A program made the translations under genes and the position numbers. Below the pieces are notes generated by a model, which was not told the origin of the DNA, searched no databases, and was given only the letters and a program-made list of their open reading frames with translations. Shown here piece by piece: positions 9,574 to 21,096 of a stretch of DNA of 64,000 nucleotides. Position 1 is the first letter of the stretch. The number at the start of each line of letters is the position of its first letter. The DNA comes from Tridacna crocea (Eukaryota; Mollusca; Bivalvia; Cardiida; Cardiidae), in the NCBI GenBank assembly GCA_943736015.1, contig OX031065.1:32626427-32690426 (forward strand). Reading direction: 5' to 3'.

Positions 9574-9669
9574 GCAACATGGATGCAAGCCCGGTGCCCA
9601 GGAGCCCAGTTCCAGGGAAATGGAAAAGAAAATCAGGCTCTAACCAATCTGCTAGTCCTAAACTTGAAG
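9574..9669 (+). CDS. Possible first coding exon, unknown protein
   Basis: A pyrimidine tract TTTTTGTTTTCAATTTCAG ends at 9573, and a consensus donor AAG|GTAAGT follows 9669, so the 96 bases look like a spliced exon. The ATG at 9579 opens MDASPVPRSPVPGKWKRKSG, a Ser/Pro/Lys-rich, disordered-looking N-terminus of 30 complete codons, and the exon ends in phase 1. It sits between two MITE copies but matches none of the repeats. An upstream non-coding exon is implied by the acceptor. The next coding exon was not found, so the intron would be long. I do not recognise the protein. Confidence 0.5.
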
Positions 9670-9774
9670 GTAAGTGTAAACTTTTATCTTCCCCTAGCAT
9701 TAGAAGAACCCATCAAAACCCAAGATCAGACTGCATGTCCCATGCTGTCTGATCTTGATCTAATTGTCTAAAAC

Positions 9775-9996
9775 TTAAGCATTTTTATCACACAATAAAA
9801 AATGTTCAAATTGAAAGTATTTGAAGACATTTTGAATGTGGTACAACTAGTGAGATTTGTGTTTGAAACAGTAGAAAATAATGTGGGAAAAGGACAAAAT
9901 GCTGGCTACCAGCATTTTTTTTCCTTTTCCCAACAATGATTTGAAAGGCTGTCATACATTGGGTTGTAAAATACAGGATTATTTTGTAAAGGTTGA
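9775..9996 (+). mobile_element. Degraded TTAA MITE
   Basis: It starts TTAAGCATTTTTATCACACA and ends TTTTGTAAAGGTTGA. The core GCTGGCTACCAGC and GGGAAAAGGACAAAAT are still clear. Confidence 0.75.
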
Positions 9997-10010
9997 AAGA
10001 AGTTACAGAC

Positions 10011-10186
10011 TTTTCTCATTACCAACAAAATTTTAGGCTTGTCCAAATCGAAAACATGTTTTGTGAAGAGTAGAAAACATTGTGGGGAAATGTTGTTTAC
10101 CAGCATTTTCTCCTTTTCCCACAATGTTTTCTAAAGGCTTCTTTCTCAAGGTCGTCAAAAGTAGGAATTGTGTGGTAATGGGTTAA
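10011..10186 (+). mobile_element. TTAA MITE with shortened left palindrome arm
   Basis: The left end TTTTCTCATTACCAACA is eroded and the right end is GGTAATGGGTTAA. The left palindrome arm is cut to GGGGAAATGTTGTTTACCAGC while the right arm is complete, so a deletion ends near the palindrome centre. Confidence 0.82.
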
Positions 10187-10210
10187 AATATCCATTTCAT
10201 TTGACACTTT

Positions 10211-10396
10211 CAGGGTTTTAGTCTCACAGTTCCATATAGGGGTCCTGGGTGCTCGACTTCTATGATTATGGTAATCCTGGCTTAAAAATTGGGGAGTCCC
10301 TTGGTTGTAAAAATATGAATAAAAAAGAGTTTTGGTAGTCCCGCTTCCCTATTTCTGTGTGCAAGATGCAGAAAATGTGCATCTGTTTAAACCCTT
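10211..10396 (+). mobile_element. Short deletion derivative of the CAGGGTTTTA element
   Basis: It begins CAGGGTTTTAGTCTCACAGT and ends TGTTTAAACCCTT. Its left 90 bases match the start of the 1539-bp element at 27290 (ACTCGACTTCTATGATTATG, GGCTTAAAAATTGG). Its right part matches that element's end (TCCCCTATTTC-like, GCAGAAAATGTGCATC). About 1.35 kb of internal sequence is missing relative to the long copy. Confidence 0.75.
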
Positions 10397-10975
10397 TGTA
10401 GTTCAAGGCACAGGTTTAACCATACTTTATATTTCTCCTCCTAACCCCCATATCTCTCTCTCTCTCACAAACTTTACTTATCCCCTGTCTCATTGTTTTC
10501 CATGTTTGCTGTCTTTATATGTTACACTGAAAACTATGTTTGATGAAATAAAAATATTCCAGCACTAATCAAAAACAGGGAGAAGGGGAAACATCTCAAC
10601 TGTCAAGGGAAACTACTATTGCAGTGCAATTGTGATTATTAAAATACAGAATTAGTGCTCTTTACGTCTGTCAATGATGGATTGAAAAATAAGAAAAACT
10701 GAAAGAAATACTTAGCTGTCCACTTTTAAATATCAGAGCACTGAGTTAATGAATTGTCTATTCTGTATGGAATCAAGCTTAAATTTTGCCATTTCATACA
10801 GCATTGTAGACCAAGGATTAGACTGGATGTTCTGTGCAGAAGACTGGTTCAAAATTTGACCGAACAATTTTATCTTAACCTGTATCCTGTTGAATTGCCA
10901 AGATGAAATTTTCAATTTGATAGAGTAGAAACCCACATATTGCTATTTCAAAGTTTTGTTTTAGGGAATAATGTC
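10397..10975. other. Unassigned sequence with a (TC)n tract
   Basis: A short TCTCTCTCTCTC tract lies at about 10452-10466. No gene or element boundaries are recognised. Confidence 0.4.
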
Positions 10976-10977
10976 TC

Positions 10978-11045
10978 CCTATCGGACGGTGTAGATCCAA
11001 GATCAGACTGCATATTCTGTGCCATCTGATCATGATCTTCACTGT
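10978..11045. repeat. Short imperfect hairpin, ATCAAGATCAGACTG family
   Basis: GGTGTAGATCCAAGATCAGA is followed after about 20 bases by a roughly complementary ATCTGATCATGATCTTCAC. The same inverted-repeat design is best preserved at 43198-43258. Confidence 0.5.
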
Positions 11046-11117
11046 CTGCAAAAGGTCAGTGAGTCACGCTTAGCAGCCAAAGGGTTAACTATCAACTTAT
11101 GTCAGCTTCTACAATGT

Positions 11118-11346
11118 TTAACCCATTACCACACAATCCCTACTTTTGACGCCCCTGAGAAAGAAGCCTTTTGAAAACACTGTGGGAAAAGGAGAAAATG
11201 CTGGTAACCAGCATTTTCTCCTTTTCCCACAGTGTTTTCTACCCTTCCCAGAACAAATTTCAATTTTTCAGTCACTTTTATTTTGTCGTCTGCAAATGCT
11301 TTCAATTTGGACCAGTCTGAAATTTTGTCGTGTGGTAAAGAGTTAA
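11118..11346 (-). mobile_element. TTAA MITE, CACTGTG/CACAGTG arm variant
   Basis: It runs from TTAACCCATTACCACACAAT to GGTAAAGAGTTAA. The palindrome reads GAAAACACTGTGGG and CCCACAGTGTTTTC, fully mirrored. The two TIRs differ in state (ATTACC against TTTACC). Confidence 0.92.
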
Positions 11347-12590
11347 ATATATTTTCTACTAACTACTGTACTCCGATTGTACTCTGTGTGGGTTCAGTTT
11401 TTGCCGCAATTTCAGATCACCTGCAGGGTTCATTCTAGAGCACACCCTTGTGCCATATAGGTGCATATTTTTCATCTTTGGCACATAAAAAATTTTACCA
11501 AGGGGCTAATGCGACCCAAGGTTTTCATTATGTGTTTATTCAATGATAGGGATTCGTTCTCGAATTCAGACTAATTGAAGAATCAAGTGCAGCCAAAATA
11601 TGACAGGTGAAATGTTATGAGGGCTGTTACTTGTTATTTCTGTAGGTGTGTCACCGATATCATCTGCTCAAAAGCAGGCATATATCTTCTTTGAAATCCT
11701 GATAAAACTCTATATAAAACTGCTTCCATCATACAGCAGACTGGCCCAGATAACCGAAGACATAATATCAAGATAACTCTGAAAACCAAATTTCTAAGAT
11801 TTCCATTGACAGTTTCCTCCCTTCATCACTGAACTAAAACTGCATATCAGTGCTTTGGAATTATTATCAGTTATGATTTTCTCCCATATCTGGGCCCCTC
11901 TTTGAGTTGGAAAAATTTATTGTGGTAACCAGGCTGCTTGTATCGTTATCAATTCTTGCAAAACTAGAAGTCTCCTTTTTCAGCAATGTTTGAAAGAGAT
12001 ATTTTTCATATCCTCCGTGTATGATTTTCATTTTAGAACCAGGTGTTTAGAAGGTGTTCAAAACCGAACAATAGACTCCTTGTCTAGATGGCTTCTTCAT
12101 GATAAGTTCAAACATTTTTTTTTCTGATTTTGAAAACGGAGATTCTTTAATTGAAGATTCTGTTTCAGAAGATTACTTCCGTTTCAAGGTCATAAAGTGT
12201 AAAAGTCATAAAGTGTAATGAGGACAGAGGAACATTCCAGATGATTCTACTCCTTTTTATCCTTCTGCCAACGAGGGGTTCAAATATGCTTTGCAAAAAA
12301 TGAATGCCCTTTCACTTGAATGATGTGCAAGTCTTTTTGCAGACACTTGTCAAACTGAAAAACCAGCTCAAAACCAGAGTTTGTCTTCAGCTTTAAAAGG
12401 AGCAGAACACCCTTTGTACATGTCAGTTTGGGGTTTGAATTTATTACAATGGGAAATTAGTATTGCATCCTCAATATACTTGAAATTATCTCCCCATTTT
12501 CTGTAACCAAGCTCAATTTTGTGCTAGATCATGCCATACAAAGATTTGATGACAGAAAATTCAAAAGTGTTCTTCAAATACATGTCCTTT
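11347..12590. other. Unassigned sequence
   Basis: No gene is supported. A forward protein-like stretch around 12089-12200 (AAACGGAGATTCTTTAATTG region) and a reverse one near 12250-12480 both contain stops. These might be remnants of a decayed ORF. A direct repeat GTCATAAAGTGTAA occurs twice near 12190-12220. Confidence 0.3.
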
Positions 12591-13290
12591 TAGCTCACCT
12601 GAGCACGAAGTGCTCATAATGAGCTATTGTGATCGCACTGTGTCCGGCTTGTGTCGTGCGTCGTCAACTTTTTACTTGGTGCACCTTCTAGATACCACAT
12701 TTTCAGTCCCATACTCATGCAATTTGGTCAGAATGTTTGTTTCAATAAAATCTTGGGCAAGTTAAAAAAATGGATCATGTCTGGTGAAAAACTAGGTCAA
12801 ATCTTAGAAAAATCTTGTGTCAGCATTTTCTATCCAATAATCCTGAAAGTTGGTCAGAATGCTTCACTTGGTGATATCTCATACGAGTCTGAAAATGGGT
12901 CATCTCAGGTCAAAAACTAGGTCACCAGGTCAAATCTTAGAAAAACAATGTGAATGTTCTAGAGGCCACATTATCAGCTGAACACTCTTAAATAGTGTTG
13001 GAATGTTTGTCTTGATGATATCTCAGACAGTTTCGAAAATGGGTCATGTCGTGTCAACAACTAGGCCAAATCTTAGAAAAACCTTGTGTTCCCTATAGAG
13101 GCCATTCTTTCATTCCAACATTCTTTAAAAGTTGGTCAGAACGTCTGTGTTGATGATATCTCAGATAGTTCAAAAATGGGTCACTAGGTCAAATCTTAGA
13201 AAAACCTTGTGTACGGTCTAGATGCCTCATCTTCAGTCTGATACTCTTCAAACTTGGTTAGAATGTCCCTTTTTGTGATATGTGACCAAG
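12591..13290 (+). mobile_element. Truncated Helentron-like element with minisatellite
   Basis: The 5' end TTTTAGCTCACCTGAGCACGAAGTGCTCATAATGAGCT folds as a hairpin and is followed by a GTGTCCGGCTTGTGTCGTGCGTCGTC segment. About four diverged units of roughly 120-150 bp follow, with landmarks GGTCAGAATGTTTGT, GATGATATCTCAGA, AAAATGGGTCATGTC and AAATCTTAGAAAAACCTTGT. The same unit in reverse builds 50723-52269. The 3' hairpin is missing, so the copy is truncated. Confidence 0.75.
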
Positions 13291-13299
13291 GGTCCAATG

Positions 13300-14271
13300 G
13301 CGCTCGGCTGCTGTTGTCGGGGAATCAACTTTCTAACAGTGAGGTAGAGGCAGTCTTAGCCCTCGGCCACATAAAAACGTGTTTGCAAGGTCAGGGATCC
13401 AAGTCCCTGATTATTAAGAAACAACACTGAAGTCCAAGTGCAGTTCCATAATGATGTCTTTATTTAAGTTGTAATAGTATTAATTTTGTGGATCACCTTT
13501 CAATATTATTTAATTTATTGTACTTAAAACATTTTCAGATTTAGACAAGCACTGATAAAATTATGTTTAGATTGTAACTCTCTCAATTCAAAGTTTCTCT
13601 GATTTAGTCTAATTAAGTGTGTAACTGTTATGTCAAAAGTGTCTCTACATGAAAAACTACATATTTTATATTACTTAGAAACATAGTCACTAGACCAATG
13701 AAACTTTACAATTTTAAGTAACCAATGAAATATACAAGGGAAATTAACCAATAGATATAAAGTGATTAACATTGGGTTTCACCAGAGGCAAGCTATGGTT
13801 TCACACCTAATCTAATATGGTGACAAAAGATTAGATCTTAACATTCCAAAATCAAAGGTGCTAAGAGCAAAATCTTATTACAAAGCAGACTTGATTGATA
13901 AAAGAAATTAAATGATTAGATCTAAAAGATGTAAAAACATGTCCAGTAAATCTTAACAATTGGGATAAAAATGCCAAACTGCATCAAAATCCTGTGTATT
14001 AAAACATAATAGACTTGACAAAAGTAGATCTCCAAGAAAGATTAATTTCTTGTGAGGAAAAAGGGAAGTTTTAACAATTATGCAATATAATCTAATATTT
14101 TGCATATAAAACAAAATATTAGATTAATTGCTAGGTTACAGATATCTCAAAAGAGTTTGAGGGTGGGACGAATCACCGAAATACCACCGAAACACTGAAA
14201 TATCCCATTTTTGTTTATAAACCATAAAGATTACAAATTTAAATACGAAAGTTTTGCCTTTTTGTATTTTT
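13300..14271. other. Unassigned AT-rich sequence
   Basis: No gene or boundary recognised. A local inverted repeat, ATAATCTAATATTTTGCATA against ACAAAATATTAGATTAAT, lies at about 14087-14127. Confidence 0.4.
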
Positions 14272-14716
14272 TAGCTCACCTGAGCACATAGTGCTCAGGT
14301 TGAGCTATTGTGATTGGTCGTCTGTCCGTCTATCTGTTCATAAACACTTACTAAATCAAAGCGCTGAAGGCACTGTTGTGGCGGTTGTCCGGTTGATCTT
14401 GAGTTTTTGGTCAGGCAGACAAGCTGACTCCTTTTATATCGCCCAATCATAATATGGGGGATATAAGTTTTGAGCTTCAACAGCTAGGAAGTTATGGCCT
14501 GGACTGGACAAAAATTCCATCTGAATATCAACAAATGGCAATAACACAAAAAACATGAATGGCAGTTTTGGTTCTTATGCACTGCACTTTTCCATAATGT
14601 GTTCTGCCAATGTATGAAGTTTCAAGTTGATAGCTTTTATTGTTTGAAAGCCCGGGTGAAAAATTCGAGGTGAAACGATAGACAGAGTGATGGACAAGGT
14701 GACCCCAGCATTACCC
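14272..14716 (+). mobile_element. Helentron-like element 5' portion, different body
   Basis: The 5' hairpin TTAGCTCACCTGAGCACATAGTGCTCAGGTTGAGCTATTG is strong and is followed by GTCTGTCCGTCTATCTG. The body is not the minisatellite of its neighbours (it contains GTGGCGGTTGTCCGGTTGAT and ATATGGGGGATATAAGTTTT). It ends with GACAAGGTGACCCCAGCATT and polypyrimidine-type sequence. This shows the same 5' end joined to another cargo. Confidence 0.6.
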
Positions 14717-14929
14717 CCTAAAAATTTGCTTGCTGTGGGTATTACAAAACAGGTAAAACAGTTTTGCTTATCACCTGGTACATGTATTTATTTAAATGTA
14801 AACTATACAGTAACAAATGTCAGAAATATTACCCCCATGACTATAATTTTTTTTCAAGTTCAACTTCACCGAGCACAAAACTTCAAATAATAATAATTAA
14901 AAAAAAACCAGAAAATTAGACATTATTCT

Positions 14930-15208
14930 TTCCAGTTAATCAATAACACATTCACTGGACCTAAGCTTAGTCATTCTGTTTAACCAGATGTGTCAACACT
15001 AACAAAAAACAACTGCATTTTCCAAGCAAAATTGCATTTTTGTCCATATTTTCATTTAGGCCTAATAATCTTGGATATTTCTTCGAGGTAATCATGCATA
15101 TTCCTACCAAAATTGCATTTTTGTCAATGTGTTCACCTGAATAATCCTGAACATATTTTTTAAGGTAATCAGTAACGCATTTATTGAATCTAAACTTCAT
15201 CATTCTGC
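14930..15208. repeat. Diverged tandem repeat, about 150-bp unit, array A (left part)
   Basis: Two units carry the order TAATCAATAACACATTCACT, then AACACTAACAAAAAACAACT, then GCAAAATTGCATTTTTGTCC and a TAATCTTGGATATTT-type end. The pattern continues beyond the MITE inserted at 15209-15409 and recurs at 16270-17190. Confidence 0.7.
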
Positions 15209-15409
15209 TTAACTCTTTACTAAATGACAAAATTTTAAACCAGTCTGTGTTGAAATACTTTGCAGACAACAAAATAAATGTGACTTAAATATTCATTTTT
15301 TTTTGGAAAGGGTAGCATTTTACCAGCATTTTCTCCTTTTCCAGCAATGTTTTCAAAAGGCTTCTTTGTTAACATCTTTAAATGTCGGGATTGTGTGGTA
15401 AAGAGTTAA
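15209..15409 (+). mobile_element. TTAA MITE lacking most of the left palindrome arm
   Basis: It runs from TTAACTCTTTACTAAATGAC to GGTAAAGAGTTAA. The left arm is reduced to AGGGTAGCATTTTACCAGC while the right arm CCAGCATTTTCTCCTTTTCC is kept. It is inserted in the 150-bp tandem array. Confidence 0.85.
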
Positions 15410-15665
15410 AAAATGTATCGACACAAATAAAAAACAACTGTATATTACAAGCAAATTTGATTTTTTGTCAATGTTTCCATCTTAAACTTGAGACAGATGA
15501 TTGTGAAATTCTGCACAAGAACATAGTTCTTCACAATATGCATATTAAGTCATCAGCAAAAATTTTACAGATGTACATCCAAGTAAACATTGTGTCGTTG
15601 AGTTTGGAAAACAAATTGTTTCATTAGCCTGATAACATGTATCATGAAATATACATGGAGGTGCT
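15410..15665. repeat. Tandem array A terminal segment
   Basis: This continues the 150-bp repeat and then a unique-looking end (AGTTCTTCACAATATGCATA ... GTTGAGTTTGGAAAAC ... ATGTATCATGAAATATACAT). That end is repeated at about 16980-17190, so the whole array with its edge is duplicated. Confidence 0.7.
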
Positions 15666-15689
15666 TACTGAACAAAACTACTGTAAGTG

Positions 15690-15905
15690 TAAACAATCCC
15701 TGGTTTTTACAACCTTGAAATAGAAGTCTTTTGAAAGCATTTTGAGAATGGAGAATAAGCCGGTAACCAGCTTTTTTCTAATTTCCCCACAATGTTTTCT
15801 ACCCTGCTGGAAATGAATTTCAATTATTTAGCAACATTTACTTTGTTGTCTGCAAGTGCTTTGAATTTGGACCATCTAAACTTTTGTTGTTTGGTAAAGG
15901 ATTAA
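15690..15905 (-). mobile_element. TTAA MITE, left end truncated
   Basis: It starts inside the arm at AAACAATCCCTGGTTTTTAC and ends GGTAAAGGATTAA. The core GCCGGTAACCAGC and both arms are diverged. Confidence 0.75.
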
Positions 15906-16269
15906 TTATTCGCCTACAATAGTCGTGCAATAACCTGTTGGCATGTAAAAGAGCTACTAAACAAAATATCCAGCTTTAAGATTGAACAACTTTAAAACAG
16001 TATGTCCCAGATCTATTGACCAAATGGCATTAACTAACTACTCAATGATCATCATGCTGTTAGTAAATTAAATAATCTGTATATACACATAAGGAATACA
16101 ACAGTAAATACCCATTGATTTAAAGTACTCAAGACCAACTCTGAGCCTTGTAATTACACAAATCTGTCAAAACAAACTACAGGTCTCAGTAGTTTTTTTT
16201 TGTTCTCCGATCTATGCTTTTTACTATCAGGTGACATATGTCAACGTGAACAACAAAAAGTAACAGCAT

Positions 16270-17195
16270 AATATTATTCAATGCTAAACTGCATTTCTGT
16301 CCATGTTTTCACCTGAATAATTTTATCACCTACAATTTTACAAGTTTTGGCAAGAATGCAGCTTTTTACTTATGCTTTCCAATTTGGTAAAGACATCAAT
16401 GTAGACTAAAATCTCACACGATCAAATATGTACAGACTAATTTGCAAATATCTGCAGAAGTTGCTGAATATGTGATCTGCTTGACCTAATTGAAGCATTT
16501 TAAGAATAACATCAGCTCGCTGAAGCTTCCCTCTTTGATTAAAACTTATAACAAGACAAAAATTAGACACTATTGTTTTCTGGTAATCAATGACCCATTT
16601 ACTGAATCTAAGCTCAGTCATTCTGTTAAAAAGATATGTCAACAGTAACAAAAAGCAACTGTATATTTCAAGCAAAATTGCATTTTTGTAAATGTTTCCA
16701 CCTTGATAATCCTGATATATTTTCCATGTAATCAATAATGCATCTACTGAATCTAAGCCCAATCTTTCTGTTTTAACAGATATGTCTGACACTAACAAAA
16801 AGCAACTGCATACTTTTAGCAAAATTGCATTTTTGTCAATGTTTTCAGTACATAATCTTGAGAGATTTTTTTCGAGGTGGTCAATAATGCATGTACTGAG
16901 TCTATGCTCATTGAAACATTCTGTTTGAAAAAAATGTAAACACTAACAAAAAACACTGCATATTTCAAGTAATTCTTTTTTGTCATTGTCTTCACCTAGA
17001 AATCTTGAGACATATGATTTGGAAAATCTTCACAATAATATAGTTCTTCACGTTACCCTTATTTAGTTATCAGCAAAAATTTAATCCCATGTACATTTAA
17101 GGAAACATTGTATTGTTGAGTTTGGAAAACCAGTTGCTTCATTAGCCTCAGTACATGTATCATGAAATATACATAGAGATATTTGTCTCTGACGT
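16270..17195. repeat. Diverged tandem repeat array B, about 150-bp unit, with duplicated edge
   Basis: At least four units contain AACAAAAAGCAACTGCATA, AGCAAAATTGCATTTTTGT and ATCTTGAGA-type motifs, ending with the same edge as 15410-15665. The 138-codon minus frame here is only a reading of this repeat. Confidence 0.72.
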
Positions 17196-17459
17196 TTCCA
17201 CAAAAATATATAAAAACTGTTACCTAAAATCAATCTTCAATTCTTAAGTTCAAAACACACCACTTAGTATCTCCGTAAACTATTTATTGATAAGTTAATC
17301 TTAATTAGTGCTTAGAGATTTATATTTACAATTTAAACCAGTCAAGTGAAACCACAGGATTTTGTCCATTTCACTGTGGTACACAAGCATTTCGGTCAAG
17401 AAAAGATGCATACTGAAATCACTCAGAAGAAACACAGAGTAAAATGTTTTTAAGACTGT
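17196..17459. other. Unassigned sequence
   Basis: No element boundaries or coding signals recognised. Confidence 0.4.
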
Positions 17460-17648
17460 TTAACTCATTACCACACGACAAAATTTTAGGTTTGTCCAAA
17501 TTGAAACCATTTGCACACAACGAAATAAATGTGACTGAAAATTTGAAATTTGTTTTGTTACCAGAATTTTCTCCTTATCCCACAATGTTTTCAAAAAGAG
17601 TTCTTTTCCAGGGTTGTCAAAAGTAGGGATTGTGTAGTAATGGGTTAA
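17460..17648 (+). mobile_element. TTAA MITE with deleted left palindrome arm
   Basis: It runs from TTAACTCATTACCACACGAC to AGTAATGGGTTAA. The left arm and most of the palindrome up to its centre are gone (TTTGTTTTG joins directly to TTACCAGAATTTTCTCC), leaving a 189-bp copy. Confidence 0.88.
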
Positions 17649-18232
17649 CATACAAATCTTTGTGCACAATATCAGTAATGCTGCAGAAAGCTTTTAACAA
17701 GACACCCATGCAAAGCTGATTTCCCAGCATACATGGTAGGCAAAAGTAAATACTGGCAGATAACTCTCAACTGAGACAAACTTTTTTGCATAACAATGAC
17801 AGGCTGAAAGTTCCTGGTCATATTAAGACACAGAGAAATCTAAAATTAACAAAGACCAGAAACTGGCCTTTAGATTAATAACAATATGTAAGATTAAATA
17901 ATTATTTTTTTCATACACGGTCAAGGAGATCAAAATGTCAAGAGTCTCATCAAAGCTGTTGTTCAACCATTTAAGAATTTTCAAGTGACTTTGCATAAAT
18001 GTTCATAATGGAAAATATAGCAAGCAACCCTGGGGAATACTACTGTAGCTTACCCGATTACCATACAATAAGTATTTGTCAGCCGCAAATGCTCTAAATT
18101 TGGGAAAGTCATAGGTTTGTGATTGTTAAATGAGTCAAAGAATTCTTAATTATTGGGTACAAACATTCATGAACACTTTTTGCACAGCAGAGCCTCCAAT
18201 GAATCACACTGGAGTATGATTCGAATACTCTG
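17649..18232. other. Unassigned sequence with a MITE trace
   Basis: At about 18053-18137, GATTACCATACAATAAGTAT, GCAAATGCTCTAAATTTGG and a TTAAATGAG end suggest an internally deleted MITE. Nothing else is recognised. Confidence 0.35.
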
Positions 18233-18461
18233 GTAACCCATTACCACACAATCCCTACTTTTAACGACCCTGAAGAAAGAAGCCTTAGAAAACATTGTGG
18301 GAAAAGGAGAAAATACTGCTAACCAGCATTTACTCCTTTTCCCACAATGTTTTCTACCCCTCTCAAAACAAATTTCATATTTTCAGTCACTTTCATTTTG
18401 TCGTCTGCAAATACTTTTGATTTTGACAAGTCTAAAATATTATCGTTTGGTAACGAGTTAA
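18233..18461 (-). mobile_element. TTAA MITE
   Basis: It runs from GTAACCCATTACCACACAAT to TTTGGTAACGAGTTAA, with the palindrome at about 18290-18358 carrying single mismatches (ATACTGCTAACCAGCATTTA). Its end GGTAACGAG matches the empty-site sequence rebuilt for the 30160 insertion. Confidence 0.9.
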
Positions 18462-18496
18462 ATGACTGAAAACAGTTCATGTCCACTTGAAAATAT

Positions 18497-18714
18497 TTAA
18501 CCCATTACCACACAATCCTTACTTTTGACACCCCTGAAAGAAGCCTTTTGAAAACATTGTGGGAAAAGGAGGTAACCAGCATTTTCTCCTTTTCCCACAG
18601 TGTTTTTTGCCCTTCGCAAAACAGATTTGAAATTTTCAGTCACTTTTATGTTGTCATCTGCAAATGCTTTTGATTGGGACAAAGTTAAAATTTTGTCGTT
18701 TGGTAATGAGTTAG
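18497..18714 (-). mobile_element. TTAA MITE with deletion reaching the palindrome centre
   Basis: It runs from TTAACCCATTACCACACAAT to GGTAATGAGTTAG. The left arm goes GGGAAAAGGAG directly to GTAACCAGC, so the inner left arm next to the centre is missing while the right arm is whole. Confidence 0.9.
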
Positions 18715-19159
18715 TATGAAAGCATTGTGAAAAAAGAAGCATTTACTCAGACAACCAAATCATGTTTCCTGTCATGTTTCCGGCTTTAGTTACAAAAATA
18801 TAAAAATACAACAAAAGTGGGACTTACCAATATGAAAAATAACAATGCTTACTGCAGTCTAAGTATTGTTTCAAATGGATAACTTCTTATTCATAATATG
18901 ACAACATTTGAAAAAATATTTAGAAGAAAAACAATATCATCTATAAATACTAATAAAAAACTATTGTACAAAAAGCATTCTATACATCTCTTTAGTCTGA
19001 TTTTGGTATGGTCTTTCTGGTCTGATCCTCTTTCTATACCATTTCACCTGTTTCCAAACAGCAGCTTGAATCTGTTTGGTATCCACAATGTCATGTTGAT
19101 CATAGCCAATACCTGTGAATATGTACATATATTATTGAGCCATGATCTATAAAAAAAAA
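18715..19159. other. Unassigned AT-rich sequence
   Basis: No gene or element recognised. Confidence 0.4.
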
Positions 19160-19420
19160 AAGGAGCTGCAACTGCAAAAAGAATAGACCCAGGTCAGCCT
19201 GTGTAGTCTGCCCAGGGTGACAGACATGGGCCCACAATGTTTGCCGTTTGAATATCTTCTGTATTTCCATGGACCAGTCTACTTCATGATTCAGTTGAAT
19301 GTTAGACAAAATGGAGTTTATAGATCCATAATTATTTGATGCCTTGCTTGGTATAATAGATCAAAGAAATGCATTAAGTCTCTTTTTCATAGAGCATGGC
19401 CAATATCTTGACAAATATTT
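19160..19420. repeat. Dispersed repeat also seen at 34230-34430
   Basis: AGGTCAGCCTG, TATTTCCA(T/A)GGA and TGATGGC/TGCCTTGCTTGGTA motifs occur in the same order at 34250-34410, followed in both by GCATTAA. The element type is unknown. Confidence 0.45.
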
Positions 19421-19529
19421 ATCTTTTTGTGTTTATGCCATGTGGTGAAACAGTGCCAGATTACTAAATGAGTGTATGTGATATTAATGATTTTCACAAT
19501 TTGAAATGAAATGCTCATTATTATCTACT

Positions 19530-19645
19530 TCATTTAACCTGACCCAGGTAACAATCATTTACATAAATCAATATTCTATTTTTATCCTCAGCATTGGTCC
19601 AGAATGGTCAAGGAAATATTTCACACAGTTTACGCATATCAAAGC
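19530..19645. repeat. Dispersed repeat also seen at 49314-49432
   Basis: TTTAACCTGACCCAGGTAAC, ATCATTTACATAAATCAATA and AATATTCTATTTTTATCCTC recur in order at 49314-49432, directly beyond the right end of the inverted 9-bp-duplication element there. Confidence 0.5.
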
Positions 19646-19977
19646 TTTACCTACTAGATATGTTGATCTAAAACTTTCAGTGCAGGACACTTTCTCATTT
19701 TTCACACCATATTTTAATACCATGAAAAGTAAAATCATCAGCCTATGAATATGGCATTTCAAGTTAAGTCCTGCATATATTTCCAGTTCAGAAGAACCTA
19801 TAATTTCACGTTGCTAATGAATGAATATTTTTCCTGTGCAGAAGGCAAAACCTATTTTCGACTTGTACAAACAAAAAGTTACAATAAGTCATGCTATTAG
19901 TCACTTTGTCAATAGGTGTTTATAACCAAGAGTAGTCACAATTTTAAGCAAAGTTTACCTGATATAAGACATCTGAA

Positions 19978-20040
19978 TTGTCATCTGCAAATGCTTTCAA
20001 TTTGAAAAAGACAATTTCGAATTGTGTGGTAAAGGGTTAA
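19978..20040 (-). mobile_element. TTAA MITE end fragment
   Basis: Only the outer arm remains: TGTCATCTGCAAATGCTTTC, AATTGTGTGG and the end GGTAAAGGGTTAA. Confidence 0.6.
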
Positions 20041-20868
20041 AAAATACAGCATGCATCTAATTTACATAATTCAAGGGTTTAGAAAAATGAATCTAATAAT
20101 TCCTTATAGCCAAAAAATGAAGACAGCTGATCATTTTGAATTTCAATTTCATTTTGCCTCCCTATCTCAGAGCATTAATTATTATTTTCATGAAAAAAAG
20201 GTTTAAAAATATAAAACCTTCAGTATTTTGCCATGTTTGCCTGCTTAGCTGCTATCTGGGTTGATTTCCTTAGAAAGTAATTCAATTGCACCTCCCAAAT
20301 TGCTCTTCCATATTCTTTATATTTGCATCACTAGTGGCTTCAAAAAGCAGCCAGGAAGTTGTCCAACCAGGTTATCAATCATGGCTGTAAAAAAAATGTT
20401 TTTACAGAAATACAGTTCATTGCATTACAATGTATTAGAATTACCTACCACACAGTGAAAAAATTCAAATTTCAGTCTTTGGTCATAAAGACAATGAAAA
20501 TAACAAATTATATATGATCCACCAGTCTGCCCAGAAATTCTGTAATTGTTTTATGTTGCTTGTAAACACTTGTGAAAATATTCCACCAAAATTGCAAATT
20601 TTCCATAGAATGGGTTTTGTTGCCATTTTCAAATGTAGCTGGCAGACCTCTGAATTGGTATGTTGTTTCACAGTCACAAACAAGAAGTAGATGGAATTCT
20701 GAGGAGAATTTGCAATTTACAAGGGCCTGATTTAGTTTTTAGAATTTAGTTTTTATTTAATTTATCCAATCAAACTGATCCTGCAACTTCAATAAAACAA
20801 CTGCCACAGTACATATTTTCTATATTTTGATGTTTCCCCACCCAAAATGGTTTGTAACAAGACCCTCT
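20041..20868. other. Unassigned AT-rich sequence
   Basis: No coding signal, SINE or MITE recognised. Confidence 0.4.
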
Positions 20869-21096
20869 TTAACCCATTACCCCACAATCCCTACTTTTGA
20901 CGCCCCTGAGAAAGAAGCCTTTTGAAAACACTGTAGGAAAAGGAGAAAATGCTGGTAACCAGCATTTTCTCCTTTTTCCACAGTGTTTTCATCCTTCCCA
21001 AAACAAATTTCAATTTTTCAGTCACCTTTATTTTGTCGTCTGCAAATGCTTTCAATATGAACCAGTGTAAGATTTTGTCCTTTGGTAATGAGTTAA
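20869..21096 (-). mobile_element. TTAA MITE, CACTGTA/CACAGTG arm variant
   Basis: It runs from TTAACCCATTACCCCACAAT to GGTAATGAGTTAA with the palindrome at about 20923-20990. Its last TTAA is the first TTAA of the next copy. Confidence 0.92.

Noticed and set aside
16406-16822. 138-codon minus-strand frame
   Set aside because: It runs through the diverged 150-bp tandem repeat, and its peptide repeats with the DNA period. No codon or domain evidence.
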